NCBI GenBank assembly: GCA_027449725.1
Contig: DAIDLB010000109.1
Location: 1 to 5,468, forward strand
Origin: Chlamydiota bacterium
Lineage (GTDB): Bacteria > Chlamydiota > Chlamydiia > Chlamydiales > SM23-39
Direction of reading: 5' to 3'
Length of the DNA stretch: 5,468 nucleotides
The position numbers and the translations under genes are program-made. Below the pieces are notes generated by a model. The model did no database searches. It saw nothing but the letters and a program-made list of their open reading frames with translations, and was not told the origin of the DNA. Of this stretch, positions 1 to 5,468 are shown piece by piece; within the stretch, counting starts at the first letter, position 1; each line of letters starts with the position of its first letter.

Positions 1-2
1 GG

Positions 3-818
3 CTTCCCTGTCCGACCCGCCAATCGCTGATCCACAAGGTGACGATCGCGGAAGAATTCCGCGGTCTCCTCCGCGCCTACGCCACAGTCAAGCCTCGTAA
101 AAAACATCTCATGATCAACCTCCAGGACCGGACGTCTTGGCAGGAGTTCGCCCGCTGCCAGGGGATGGAAAAGCTCCAAAAGAACGCCGAATTCAGCGGA
201 CAGATCGTCGTCATCACCCTCCCGAAAAATACTGACTTCTACTATCAGATCAACGAGTATATGAACGCGAACGACGCCTCCGAATTCCTCGCCCTCTTCA
301 AACAACAGCTCTCCACCCCCGAAGAGTGCGGCTTCTTCCTCCCGGCCGTTCTGCACGGCGACGAATGGGACGCCTTCACCACCCGTTCCCTCGCCTTCAT
401 CCACGAAGAGATCTTCGGCAGCGAAAAGCAGCTCACCCGCCAAAAACGGGAAGATTTCATCGAGATCTTCTATCAGCTTCTTGTCCTCAAGTGCATTGAG
501 CTTACCCACCCCGACTCGCTCAGCTTCACCTGCAAAGACGCCATCGACACCGGCGCGGCCGCCCTTGCCACGTTCTTCGCCACCCTTCAAATCCTAAACG
601 ACCAGATGGACAAAGAGTCGGATTTTCTTCGCTACCTCCTCTACACGCCCGCTCTCTTCATCCGCGAACGGGCCATCGACCCCGAACGGCTCAGCCGCAC
701 CCTCTCCTCGCTCGAAAGCTTCCACAGCGCCTACGCCGACAATGGGTCTAAGTTCCTTAAAGGCCTCAGCGGCCTCTACGGCAGCCGCTTCCTTCAGTCT
801 CTGAAGGTCAAACATTAA
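3..818 (+). CDS. C-terminal part of an unrecognised protein (5' end outside the window)
   Basis: The frame is open from the left edge to the TAA at 816-818. A GTG at 39-41 could be read as a start, giving 259 residues, but there is no Shine-Dalgarno sequence before it and codons 3-38 in the same frame are also open and GC-rich, so I read the GTG as an internal valine. The visible ~271 residues have no clear membrane segment or signal peptide and look like a soluble, mostly helical globular protein. Recognisable stretches include HLMINLQDRTSWQEFARC near the start, the strand-like IVVITLPKNTDFYYQ, and EDFIEIFYQLLVLKCIELTH in the middle. This wording resembles uncharacterised proteins I associate with Chlamydiota, but I cannot confirm that and assign no function. 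Third codon positions are C/G-rich, as in the mla operon and unlike the two genes that follow. A hairpin cluster starts one base after the stop and ends in an intrinsic terminator. Confidence 0.8.
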   Translation, partial: LPCPTRQSLIHKVTIAEEFRGLLRAYATVKPRKKHLMINLQDRTSWQEFARCQGMEKLQKNAEFSGQIVVITLPKNTDFYYQINEYMNANDASEFLALFKQQLSTPEECGFFLPAVLHGDEWDAFTTRSLAFIHEEIFGSEKQLTRQKREDFIEIFYQLLVLKCIELTHPDSLSFTCKDAIDTGAAALATFFATLQILNDQMDKESDFLRYLLYTPALFIRERAIDPERLSRTLSSLESFHSAYADNGSKFLKGLSGLYGSRFLQSLKVKH

Positions 819-831
819 GGGGCTCCGCCCC
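819..831 (+). other. Short GC hairpin directly after the stop codon
   Basis: GGGGC (819-823), loop TCC, GCCCC (827-831): a perfect 5-bp stem starting at the base after the TAA of the upstream gene. A shorter version, GGC-TCC-GCC, precedes the second repeat copy on the minus strand (2374-2366), so it appears to be an outer part of the same repeat element. No T-run follows, so alone it is not a terminator. Confidence 0.55.
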
Positions 832-840
832 TATGACCCT

Positions 841-867
841 GCCAAAGGGCAAGCCCTTTGGAAACCC
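841..867 (+). repeat. 27-bp palindromic repeat, copy 1
   Basis: The core CCAAAGGGCAAGCCCTTTGG (842-861) is a perfect inverted repeat with 9-bp arms around AA. With the leading G and the trailing AAACCC it forms a 27-bp unit that recurs exactly, in the opposite orientation, at 2338-2364. Both copies lie 3' of a gene end and next to a GGCTCCGCC motif. Such elements are usually dispersed intergenic repeats that fold in RNA; here it sits between the stop of the left gene and its terminator. Confidence 0.8.
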
Positions 868-875
868 GGCACGAG

Positions 876-904
876 AACCCTAAAGACTGCGTCTTTAGGG
901 TTTT
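876..904 (+). terminator. Intrinsic terminator of the left-edge gene
   Basis: AACCCTAAAGAC (876-887), loop TGC, GTCTTTAGGGTT (891-902): a perfect 12-bp stem whose end runs into TTTT (901-904). On the plus strand this is a convincing Rho-independent terminator about 60 nt after the stop at 818. On the minus strand the same stem lies about 15 nt beyond the stop of the convergent gene ending at 918, but no T-run follows it there, so two-way action is possible but weaker. Confidence 0.75.
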
Positions 905-917
905 ATGACCAATGGGA

Positions 918-1595
918 TTAAAAAAAACCGAAAACCTCGAAATCTGCGTGTTTTAGTGCTTCCTGCGCGATCATTTCCCTTACCCAGTTGTAGTCGGTGA
1001 GTCGAATCATTGGACAGGAAGAGCCATCGCTATTTTCTCTGATCCAGTCAGGGCTTGGCAAGGTGCTCATGTCAACGTTGTTGACAAACTGCGACAGCCA
1101 GTTGAATGTATTTCGGTGAATCACCGCCTTGTACCGCTCCTTTACGGCCTCCAAATCCAGCATGGATTCTCTCATCTTGTCTTTCAATAGCTCAAGGTAA
1201 GTGTCGGAAAGCATCCTGCTCTCAGATGAATGGTTGAGCAAACACCTTTGGTCTTGATAAGTGCGAACAGCTGCCGCATGTATCCATGGTAAGGATACCC
1301 GCACCACCGTTTGAACCGTAGGAACCGCTTCAAACTCGGCAATGGCGCGCTCAAACATCAAAGGAGCGTGGTAACCAGCGTGCTTCCGCAGCCACTGCAC
1401 AAGACGGCTTTGATCGCGCTCTCCCCAAATTGCAGAAAGGACTGGGATGTATTCCCCCTTTTGCAAGTCTTTCTCTAAATCAGGAGTCTCAACGCCTATA
1501 TTGTTGATGTCGTTTCTGATTTGCTCAAGAAATTGAGGGTCCAGACGCCGAGCACAATAGTCGAATACCTTATTATTGATAGAAGCTGCCATCAT
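918..1595 (-). CDS. Hypothetical protein, 225 residues
   Basis: I do not recognise this protein. The frame can be opened from a TTG at 1622, but nothing supports that start; I prefer the tandem ATGs at 1595 and 1592 (MMAASINNKVFDY...), although neither has a strong Shine-Dalgarno. The product has no hydrophobic segment or signal peptide, so it is probably cytoplasmic. It looks mainly helical, with a charged stretch near the middle (ELLKDKMRESMLDLEAVKER) and several scattered tryptophans; it ends in EVFGFF, where the last codons form a T-run just before the TAA at 920-918. It lies 76 nt downstream of the LysE-family gene on the same strand and could be cotranscribed with it. Its composition (about 40-50% GC in the lines I counted) is clearly lower than that of the left-edge gene and the mla operon, and its third positions are mixed, which suggests a different history. 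A cargo gene of a small insert is one possibility; no toxin, nuclease or binding motif is visible. Confidence 0.7.
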   Translation of the reverse strand: MMAASINNKVFDYCARRLDPQFLEQIRNDINNIGVETPDLEKDLQKGEYIPVLSAIWGERDQSRLVQWLRKHAGYHAPLMFERAIAEFEAVPTVQTVVRVSLPWIHAAAVRTYQDQRCLLNHSSESRMLSDTYLELLKDKMRESMLDLEAVKERYKAVIHRNTFNWLSQFVNNVDMSTLPSPDWIRENSDGSSCPMIRLTDYNWVREMIAQEALKHADFEVFGFF

Positions 1596-1671
1596 CCACA
1601 CACCCGGTTTGAAAAAAGACAAATAGCGTAAGAAAGATCGAATAATTTAGGCAAGCATTTCAGAAATTTTC

Positions 1672-2286
1672 TCAAAGATGGAGAGCAGCGTTGAGAACAA
1701 CCCAGGCTGCTAAAGCAAGGAGAAGGACCCCCATCGCGATCGTGAATCCCTTTTGATAACGCTGCAAGTGGGGCAGAAAACGGCGATGTGTAAGCATGAC
1801 TGACAAGAAAGAAAACCAGGCAAATGCGATGAGGGGAACGAGGGTTCCGAAGACGATCTTCTGAGCAAGGGTGGTGTCAGGCTCAATAAACTGGGTAAAT
1901 AGGCTCAAGAGAAAGAGGGACGCCTTTGGGTTGAGGAGGTTTGTCAAAAACCCATCTCGAAAAGCCTTGTGGTGGATCTTGACCGGATCCGGTTTGGCGA
2001 ACTTTCCGGATCCGGATTGAATCAGACGAATGCCCAGATAGGCGAGGTAGAGTGCGCCTCCAAAATGGAGGAGAGAGAAGAGAACTTTTGAATTTTGGAT
2101 CAAAAGCACAATTCCAAATACGCAGTACAAGACGTGGACCACTAAAGCCGCTGCTATTCCGGCAGTAGCGAGAATGGAGGCTTTTCTTGAGCCGGTGAGT
2201 CCATAGCGGACAACGATGGCAAAATCGGGGCCGGGGCTCATTGCGCCGAGGAAATTGATCAGGGCAAAAGCGAGAATCTCAACCAT
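1672..2286 (-). CDS. LysE/RhtB-family amino-acid exporter
   Basis: An inner-membrane exporter of the LysE/RhtB superfamily, whose members pump amino acids or related small molecules (lysine, homoserine, threonine, leucine) out of the cell by proton exchange; the substrate cannot be told here. Its 204 residues match the family length. Visible hallmarks are the N-terminal MSPGPDF motif (about 16-22), the GGALYLAYLGIRLI segment (about 76-89) and LLNPKASLFLL (about 107-117). About six hydrophobic segments fall near 3-23, 39-63, 68-88, 113-132, 141-165 and 182-203. A TTG at 2313 would add nine residues, but that start lies inside a hairpin and family members normally begin as MVEILAFALI does, so I use the ATG at 2286. 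Upstream, 91 nt separate it from the MCE gene; this gap holds two hairpins. No clear Shine-Dalgarno precedes the ATG. GC content is below that of the mla genes. Confidence 0.9.
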   Translation of the reverse strand: MVEILAFALINFLGAMSPGPDFAIVVRYGLTGSRKASILATAGIAAALVVHVLYCVFGIVLLIQNSKVLFSLLHFGGALYLAYLGIRLIQSGSGKFAKPDPVKIHHKAFRDGFLTNLLNPKASLFLLSLFTQFIEPDTTLAQKIVFGTLVPLIAFAWFSFLSVMLTHRRFLPHLQRYQKGFTIAMGVLLLALAAWVVLNAALHL

Positions 2287-2299
2287 ATTATCGAACAGT

Positions 2300-2326
2300 T
2301 TGCCAAAGGACAAAGTCCTTTGGCAA
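2300..2326 (-). other. Strong hairpin in the leader of the LysE-family gene
   Basis: TTGCCAAAGGAC and GTCCTTTGGCAA form a perfect 12-bp stem around a 3-nt loop (2312-2314). In the minus-strand transcript it ends 13 nt before the preferred ATG at 2286, close enough to affect ribosome access. No T-run follows, so it is not a classical terminator. The arms share GCCAAAGG/CCTTTGG with the neighbouring 27-bp repeat, so it is probably a diverged member of the same family. A leader-structure role for the exporter gene is inference. Confidence 0.6.
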
Positions 2327-2337
2327 TTAAAAACACT

Positions 2338-2364
2338 GGGTTTCCAAAGGGCTTGCCCTTTGGC
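2338..2364 (-). repeat. 27-bp palindromic repeat, copy 2 (inverted relative to copy 1)
   Basis: On the minus strand this is identical over 27 bases to 841-867, including the palindromic core (2344-2363), the leading G and the trailing AAACCC. It lies 14 nt after the stop of the MCE gene, preceded by AAAAAAGGCTCCGCC. A T5 run (2333-2329) follows the stem by about ten bases, too far for an ideal terminator; the fold may still slow polymerase or protect the 3' end of the mla mRNA. On the plus strand the short GGC-GGA-GCC hairpin is followed by T6 (2375-2380). Confidence 0.8.
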
Positions 2365-2378
2365 TGGCGGAGCCTTTT

Positions 2379-3593
2379 TTACTCATCGAGCTGGGCGACG
2401 AGGTCTTGGTTGAAGAGCTTGAGAGAGTCGCTGAGTCCTTCGACCTGGCGGAGGAGCTGGGCGAAGTCGCGGCGGAAGGGTTCGCTCTGGACGATGCGGG
2501 CCTTTTCTTCGTCTTGTTCGGCTCGGTTCATCATCTCGCTGATGCGGCCGAGGGCGGTGTTGATCGAGTCGAGTTCTCCTTCGAAGTAGGTCTTGAATTC
2601 TTCGGGGGTGTCGAGGGAGCGGAGGAGGCTGGCGCGTTTGGTGCGGCTGCGCTGCCAGGTCTTGTTGTACTGGAAGAGGACGCCGTAGTGGTTGATGTCG
2701 TTCATGAGGGTTTCCGATTTGCTCATGAGCGAGTTGAGGCGGAGGTAGAAGTCGTCGGTCTTGAGGAAGCGTCCCAGGGTGCCGGCGCCGGTGGCGAGGC
2801 CGTGGGTGATCTTGTTGAGGTTCTGGAGGGTGGCGGCCCCTTCGGTATTGAAGATGGCGGAGGTGTCGGTGAGGGAGGCGAGGAGGTTTGAGAGGCGGGG
2901 GAGGAGCTCATCGTCCTGGAGGGAGGTGCGGACGAGGTTCATGTTGTCGGTGAGGACGTCTAGCGACTGCTTGCTCGAGGCGACGAGGCCTGTTTCATGC
3001 ACTTGGGAGAGGAGGGAGTCGAAGGATTGGGCTGCGCCGCCGATGGAGGCCGCGGCGTGGGAGAGGATGGGGCCGTTTTCCTTGAACCAGCCGTCGAAGC
3101 GGTCGATCGTCTCTTCGGCTTTGGCGGCGACCTTGCCGATCCGTGCGATGGTGTTGTCGAGCGGGTCGACCGAGTTGGCGTAGAGGAGGGCGTCTGAGGT
3201 GAGTGGTTCGGAAGAGGAGGGTTTGGGGAGGATGGCGATCGATTTTTCTCCCATGAGGCCGGTGGTGCGGATGGCGATCTCGTCGTTGTCGTAGACGGTG
3301 AAGCGCGAGTCGTAGCGGAGGGTCAGCTGATAGGAGTAGACGCGTCCTTCTTTGTCGAGGGCGGAGACGCGGGCGTCGGGGACTTGGACGATTTTGGAGA
3401 CCTCGCCGATCGGCTTGCCGGCGTAGGTTACGCGGGTTCCTTTGTTGATGCCTGCGATGTTGGCGAAACGAACTTGCACCGCTTTTTTTCCGTCGCCGAT
3501 GGTGGGCTTAAGGAAAAAGACGAGCAGGACGCCGAGAGCAAAGGCTGCGGCGACGAAAGAGCCGATCAGAATGTTCTTCCAACGTTCCGTCAT
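2379..3593 (-). CDS. mlaD: MCE-domain lipid transport protein, MlaD type, with long helical C-terminus
   Basis: The substrate-binding part of an MCE ABC transporter, which moves phospholipid or other lipid between inner and outer membranes. The 404 residues read in order: short cytoplasmic N-terminus, one membrane anchor (about 8-28), one MCE domain (about 38-125) with VRFANIAGINKGTRVTYAGK (41-60), PIGEVSKI (61-68) and the closing TGLMGEKSIAI (111-121), then about 280 residues of mostly helical, polar sequence. The segment GTLGRFLKTDDFY (271-283) is of a kind often seen after MCE domains. E. coli MlaD is about 180 residues, so this is a long single-MCE form. Such C-terminal helices in MCE proteins can assemble into a tube or needle through the periplasm; that is inference here. 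The ATG overlaps the ATPase stop (ATGA) and has a good Shine-Dalgarno, AAAGGAG (3605-3599) with 5-nt spacing. It is the last gene of the operon. The symbol denotes family only. Confidence 0.92.
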   Translation of the reverse strand: MTERWKNILIGSFVAAAFALGVLLVFFLKPTIGDGKKAVQVRFANIAGINKGTRVTYAGKPIGEVSKIVQVPDARVSALDKEGRVYSYQLTLRYDSRFTVYDNDEIAIRTTGLMGEKSIAILPKPSSSEPLTSDALLYANSVDPLDNTIARIGKVAAKAEETIDRFDGWFKENGPILSHAAASIGGAAQSFDSLLSQVHETGLVASSKQSLDVLTDNMNLVRTSLQDDELLPRLSNLLASLTDTSAIFNTEGAATLQNLNKITHGLATGAGTLGRFLKTDDFYLRLNSLMSKSETLMNDINHYGVLFQYNKTWQRSRTKRASLLRSLDTPEEFKTYFEGELDSINTALGRISEMMNRAEQDEEKARIVQSEPFRRDFAQLLRQVEGLSDSLKLFNQDLVAQLDE

Positions 3594-4360
3594 GAAGTCT
3601 CCTTTCTACTAAGGCAATGCGAGATCGCATCGCGCATGAAGTTGATGATAGGGTCATTGATTTGAATGAATTCGTCCGGCTTGGCGACGTAGGCGATTTT
3701 GCCGCTTCGGTGGAGGGCAAGCCGGTCGGCGATGGTGAGGGCCGAGGCGATGTCGTGGGTGACGACGATGCTCGTTCCCTTGAGTTCGTTTTGGGTCTGG
3801 ACGATCAGCTCGCTGATCTGGTGGGCCGTGACGGGGTCGAGTCCTGTCGTCGGCTCGTCATAGAGGAGGATGGAGGGGCGGTAGACGAGGAGGCGGGCGA
3901 GGGCGGCGCGCTTTCGCATCCCGCCGGAGAGGTCGGACGGCATCTTGTTCTGCGTCCCTTCGAGGCCGACTTTCTTGAGAGCCGTATCGACCTTCTCGCG
4001 GATTTCGTCCGGAGCAAAGGGCTTCTGGGTGGCGGGGTCGCCATGCTGATGGAGATAGAAGGCGGTGTTCTCTTCGATCGTCATCGAGTCGAAGAGGGCG
4101 GAGCCTTGAAAGAGCATCCCCATATTCCGGACGGCTTTGAGAAGCTGCCGGTTTTTGAGGTCGGAGATGCGGAGGCCGTCGATGTCGATCGTGCCGTTGT
4201 CGGGTTTTTCGATGCCGATGATGTGGCGGAGGAGGACGCTTTTTCCTACGCCGGACCTGCCGAGGATCACGAGGATCTCGCCCTTATAGGCGTCGAGCTC
4301 GAGGCCGGAGAGGACGGAGAGGCCGTTGTAGCTTTTCCAGAGGTTTCTGATGCGGATCAT
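3590..4360 (-). CDS. mlaF: ABC transporter ATPase, MlaF type
   Basis: The cytoplasmic ATPase that powers the MCE lipid transporter. Its 256 residues carry a complete set of ABC motifs: Walker A GRSGVGKS (34-41), Q-loop glutamine 85 in MLFQGSALFDSMT, signature LSGGM (144-148) followed by RKRAALARLL, Walker B ILLYDEP (164-170) with catalytic Glu169, D-loop GLDP (173-176) and switch His202 in VVTHD. The signature LSGGMRKR and the FQGSALFDSMT wording are typical of MlaF/Ttg2A-like ATPases rather than general importers. All catalytic residues are present, so it should be active. It starts 3 nt after the permease stop (TAA CGC ATG) with no strong Shine-Dalgarno, suggesting translational coupling, and its TGA overlaps the MCE start by 4 nt. 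In E. coli this protein also needs MlaB, for which there is no gene here. Confidence 0.95.
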   Translation of the reverse strand: MIRIRNLWKSYNGLSVLSGLELDAYKGEILVILGRSGVGKSVLLRHIIGIEKPDNGTIDIDGLRISDLKNRQLLKAVRNMGMLFQGSALFDSMTIEENTAFYLHQHGDPATQKPFAPDEIREKVDTALKKVGLEGTQNKMPSDLSGGMRKRAALARLLVYRPSILLYDEPTTGLDPVTAHQISELIVQTQNELKGTSIVVTHDIASALTIADRLALHRSGKIAYVAKPDEFIQINDPIINFMRDAISHCLSRKETS

Positions 4361-4363
4361 GCG

Positions 4364-5161
4364 TTAAAACCAGTCGGCCTTCAATGCTTTGTTGATCATG
4401 TTCAACGCCATCGTTAGAAGCAGGTCGAAGACGAGGATGAGGATATAGCTCGTCACGACGCTCTGCGTCGTGGCCTTGCCGACGCCGGCAGCTCCGCCCG
4501 TCGTCTTCATCCCCTTGTAGCAGCAGACGGTGATGAGGAGCACTCCGAAGATCGCCGACTTGATGAAGCAGGTCGCGAGGTCGAAGAGGGAGATGTGGAG
4601 CGGCATCGGGTTAAAATAGTTCGACGGCGACATGTGGAAGAAACAGATCGAGATGAGAAAGCCGCCGAGGATTCCCATGACGGCACTGAAGAGCGTGAGG
4701 AGGGGGATCATGATCGAGCCGGCGATGAAGCGGGGAGCGATGAGGTAGCGGCTTGGGTTGATCGCCATCGACTTGAGGGCGTCGAGCTGCTCCGTCACCT
4801 TCATCGACCCGATTTCTGCGCACATCGAAGAGCCGACCCGCCCTGTGACCATGAAGGCGGTGAGGATGGGGCCAAGCTCGGTGATCATCGATTTCGCGAC
4901 GAGGACGCCCGTGACGCCGGAGAGCCCCTTTTCGCCGAGCTGATAAAACGATTGGGCCGCGAGCACAAAGCCGGTGGTAAAGCCTGTGATCGCCACGACG
5001 CCGACCGACATAACGCCGATATGGTAGAGCTGTTCACGAACCAACACCCAGCTTGGCGGGCGGCGGAGGGCAGAGAAAAGGACGTCGAAGATGAGCGAGA
5101 CGTATTCGCCGATCATCTCGAGCAAACGCAAGGTGTTTTTTTTCATTACAGCGGCAATCAT
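4364..5161 (-). CDS. mlaE: ABC transporter permease, MlaE type
   Basis: The integral inner-membrane subunit of the MCE lipid transporter; in the family it forms a dimer that binds the ATPase below and the MCE ring above. At 265 residues it has normal family length. The diagnostic block is at 95-136: ELGPILTAFMVTGRVG, then CAEIG (114-118) and EQLDALKSMAINP (124-136). A second conserved block, YKGMKTTGGAAGVGKATTQS (215-234), precedes the last membrane helix. Hydrophobic segments fall near 45-70, 88-105, 147-175, 195-214 and 237-257, after an amphipathic N-terminal region. The ATG at 5161 has a Shine-Dalgarno (AGAGGGG, 5172-5166; about 4-6 nt spacing), while the alternative ATG at 5146 has none, so the longer start is chosen. 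It is the first gene of the operon. The order permease-ATPase-MCE differs from the E. coli order mlaF-mlaE-mlaD-mlaC-mlaB. Confidence 0.95.
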   Translation of the reverse strand: MIAAVMKKNTLRLLEMIGEYVSLIFDVLFSALRRPPSWVLVREQLYHIGVMSVGVVAITGFTTGFVLAAQSFYQLGEKGLSGVTGVLVAKSMITELGPILTAFMVTGRVGSSMCAEIGSMKVTEQLDALKSMAINPSRYLIAPRFIAGSIMIPLLTLFSAVMGILGGFLISICFFHMSPSNYFNPMPLHISLFDLATCFIKSAIFGVLLITVCCYKGMKTTGGAAGVGKATTQSVVTSYILILVFDLLLTMALNMINKALKADWF

Positions 5162-5191
5162 CGATCCCCTCTAGGCAGACACCAAATTTGC

Positions 5192-5223
5192 ATTCTAGAA
5201 GGAAATGGAAATAAATAAATCAA
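5192..5223 (-). promoter_or_regulatory. Weak candidate promoter of the mla operon
   Basis: On the minus strand a good -10-like TAGAAT (5197-5192) lies about 30 nt before the permease ATG. The best -35-like element, TTGATT (5223-5218), is 20 nt upstream, longer than the usual 16-18, with a T-rich spacer. The position is right for the operon, and the AT-rich context fits, but the spacing makes this only a suggestion. Confidence 0.25.
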
Positions 5224-5359
5224 ATTTCAAGGAACTCCCCAGGGCTTTTTCATCAAAAATTTCTTGACTTCCAAATAGCGAATGCTGTCTCTCGACTTTG
5301 TACAATTTTGGGATCAACTCGCTGGCGCTCGTCGACCATAAGATTTGACAAGAAAAAAG

Positions 5360-5388
5360 TTGATAGAGAGCGCACCATCGTTCATACT
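5360..5388 (+). promoter_or_regulatory. Promoter-like pair on the plus strand (doubtful)
   Basis: TTGATA (5360-5365), 17-nt spacer, CATACT (5383-5388): five of six and four of six matches to the sigma-70 consensus at ideal spacing. It points out of the window to the right, into what seems to be the end of a minus-strand gene, so it has no obvious target and may be chance in AT-rich DNA. Confidence 0.15.
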
Positions 5389-5397
5389 GTTTGGTTC

Positions 5398-5468
5398 TTA
5401 AGCAGAATCACCCAAGACCCGCTTCACTTTTTTCATCCCGCGCGAGGACGTGATCAACTCGTTCGCCG
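5398..5468 (-). CDS. C-terminal end of an upstream gene (partial)
   Basis: The minus-strand frame entering at the right edge gives 22 codons, ANELITSSRGMKKVKRVLGD then SA, ending with TAA at 5400-5398. Almost every third base is G or C until the last few codons, matching the mla genes, while the two other frames lack this bias; that is the main reason to call it coding. The tail is basic. It is too short to identify. The gene would run in the same direction as the mla operon, with a 236-nt gap that makes cotranscription uncertain. Confidence 0.45.
   Translation of the reverse strand, partial: ANELITSSRGMKKVKRVLGDSA

Larger units (their letters stand above)
5162..5397 (-). other. AT-rich intergenic leader with a startless open frame
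   Basis: This 236-nt gap between the upstream gene end and the mla operon is AT-rich (about 38% GC in the line 5221-5280). No strong hairpin or T-run terminator is visible. The minus-strand frame from 5407 to the TAG at 5197-5195 is open for 70 codons and reads like protein (for example ELIPKLYKVERQHSLFGSQE), yet it has no ATG or GTG start and no Shine-Dalgarno. It may be a gene remnant, part of a dispersed repeat, or chance. The interval also holds the possible mla promoter near its left end. Confidence 0.4.

Noticed and set aside
1596..1622. TTG start at 1622 for the hypothetical protein
   Set aside because: No Shine-Dalgarno upstream, and two ATG codons lie nine and ten codons further in. 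Not excluded, but less likely.
1644..1675. Possible promoter for the hypothetical gene (TTGAGA and TAAATT on the minus strand)
   Set aside because: The spacing is 20 nt and the -10 match is poor, so it cannot be told from AT-rich background.
2287..2313. TTG start at 2313 for the LysE-family gene
   Set aside because: The TTG lies inside a hairpin, AAGGA is only two bases away from it, and the family normally starts close to the first membrane helix, as with the ATG at 2286.
2406..2891. Plus-strand open frame (161 residues) opposite the MCE gene
   Set aside because: Extremely Glu/Val/Gly-rich low-complexity translation opposite a well-supported gene; a composition artefact.
3617..4417. Long plus-strand open frame (266 residues) opposite the ATPase gene
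   Set aside because: It is antisense to an ATPase with every catalytic motif intact. Its Asp/Glu/Val/Gly-rich sequence is the usual mirror of a GC-rich gene and has no domain.
4595..5218. Plus-strand open frame (207 residues) opposite the permease gene
   Set aside because: Antisense to a clear MlaE permease; rich in His, Arg, Asp and Glu with no recognisable fold, as expected of a shadow frame.
5312..5461. Ten-base direct repeat GATCAACTCG at 5312-5321 and 5452-5461
   Set aside because: Only two short copies, one of them inside the apparent upstream coding end; chance is sufficient and there is no regular spacing to suggest CRISPR or iterons.

Overview
The window comes from a Gram-negative (diderm) bacterium: its best-defined content is an outer-membrane lipid transport operon of the Mla/MCE type. 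The partial protein at the left edge and the style of the MCE protein remind me of Chlamydiota (chlamydia-like PVC bacteria). That is recollection, not a search, and the high GC of the main genes is unusual for known chlamydiae, so the phylum is unproven. Apart from one 5'-truncated gene at the left edge, every gene lies on the minus strand.

Layout, left to right: (1) 3-818 (+), the C-terminal part of an unrecognised protein, followed by three consecutive hairpins (819-904), the last a good intrinsic terminator. (2) 918-1595 (-), an unrecognised soluble protein of 225 residues. (3) 1672-2286 (-), a LysE/RhtB-family exporter. (4) 2287-2378, a non-coding block with two hairpins, one of them an inverted copy of the 27-bp repeat found at 841-867. 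(5) 2379-5161 (-), an operon of permease (MlaE type), ATPase (MlaF type) and MCE-domain protein (MlaD type), joined by a 3-nt gap and a 4-nt ATGA overlap. (6) 5162-5397, an AT-rich leader with no convincing gene but an odd startless open frame. (7) 5398-5468 (-), the last 22 codons of what is probably another gene.

The three-gene operon should build one inner-membrane ABC complex: the permease dimer, the cytoplasmic ATPase dimer, and a ring of MCE proteins anchored by an N-terminal membrane helix and reaching into the periplasm. No MlaC (periplasmic carrier) or MlaB (STAS protein) gene is next to it. The MCE protein instead carries about 280 residues of mostly helical sequence after its MCE domain.

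The most notable signal is compositional. The truncated gene and the mla operon are about 60-67% GC in the 60-base lines I counted by hand, whereas lines across the two genes between them are about 40-50%. This low-GC segment lies between two exact, oppositely oriented 27-bp repeats (841-867 and 2338-2364). It may be an acquired insert, or the repeats may simply be a dispersed gene-end hairpin family. I see no CRISPR array, tRNA, rRNA, transposase or integrase.
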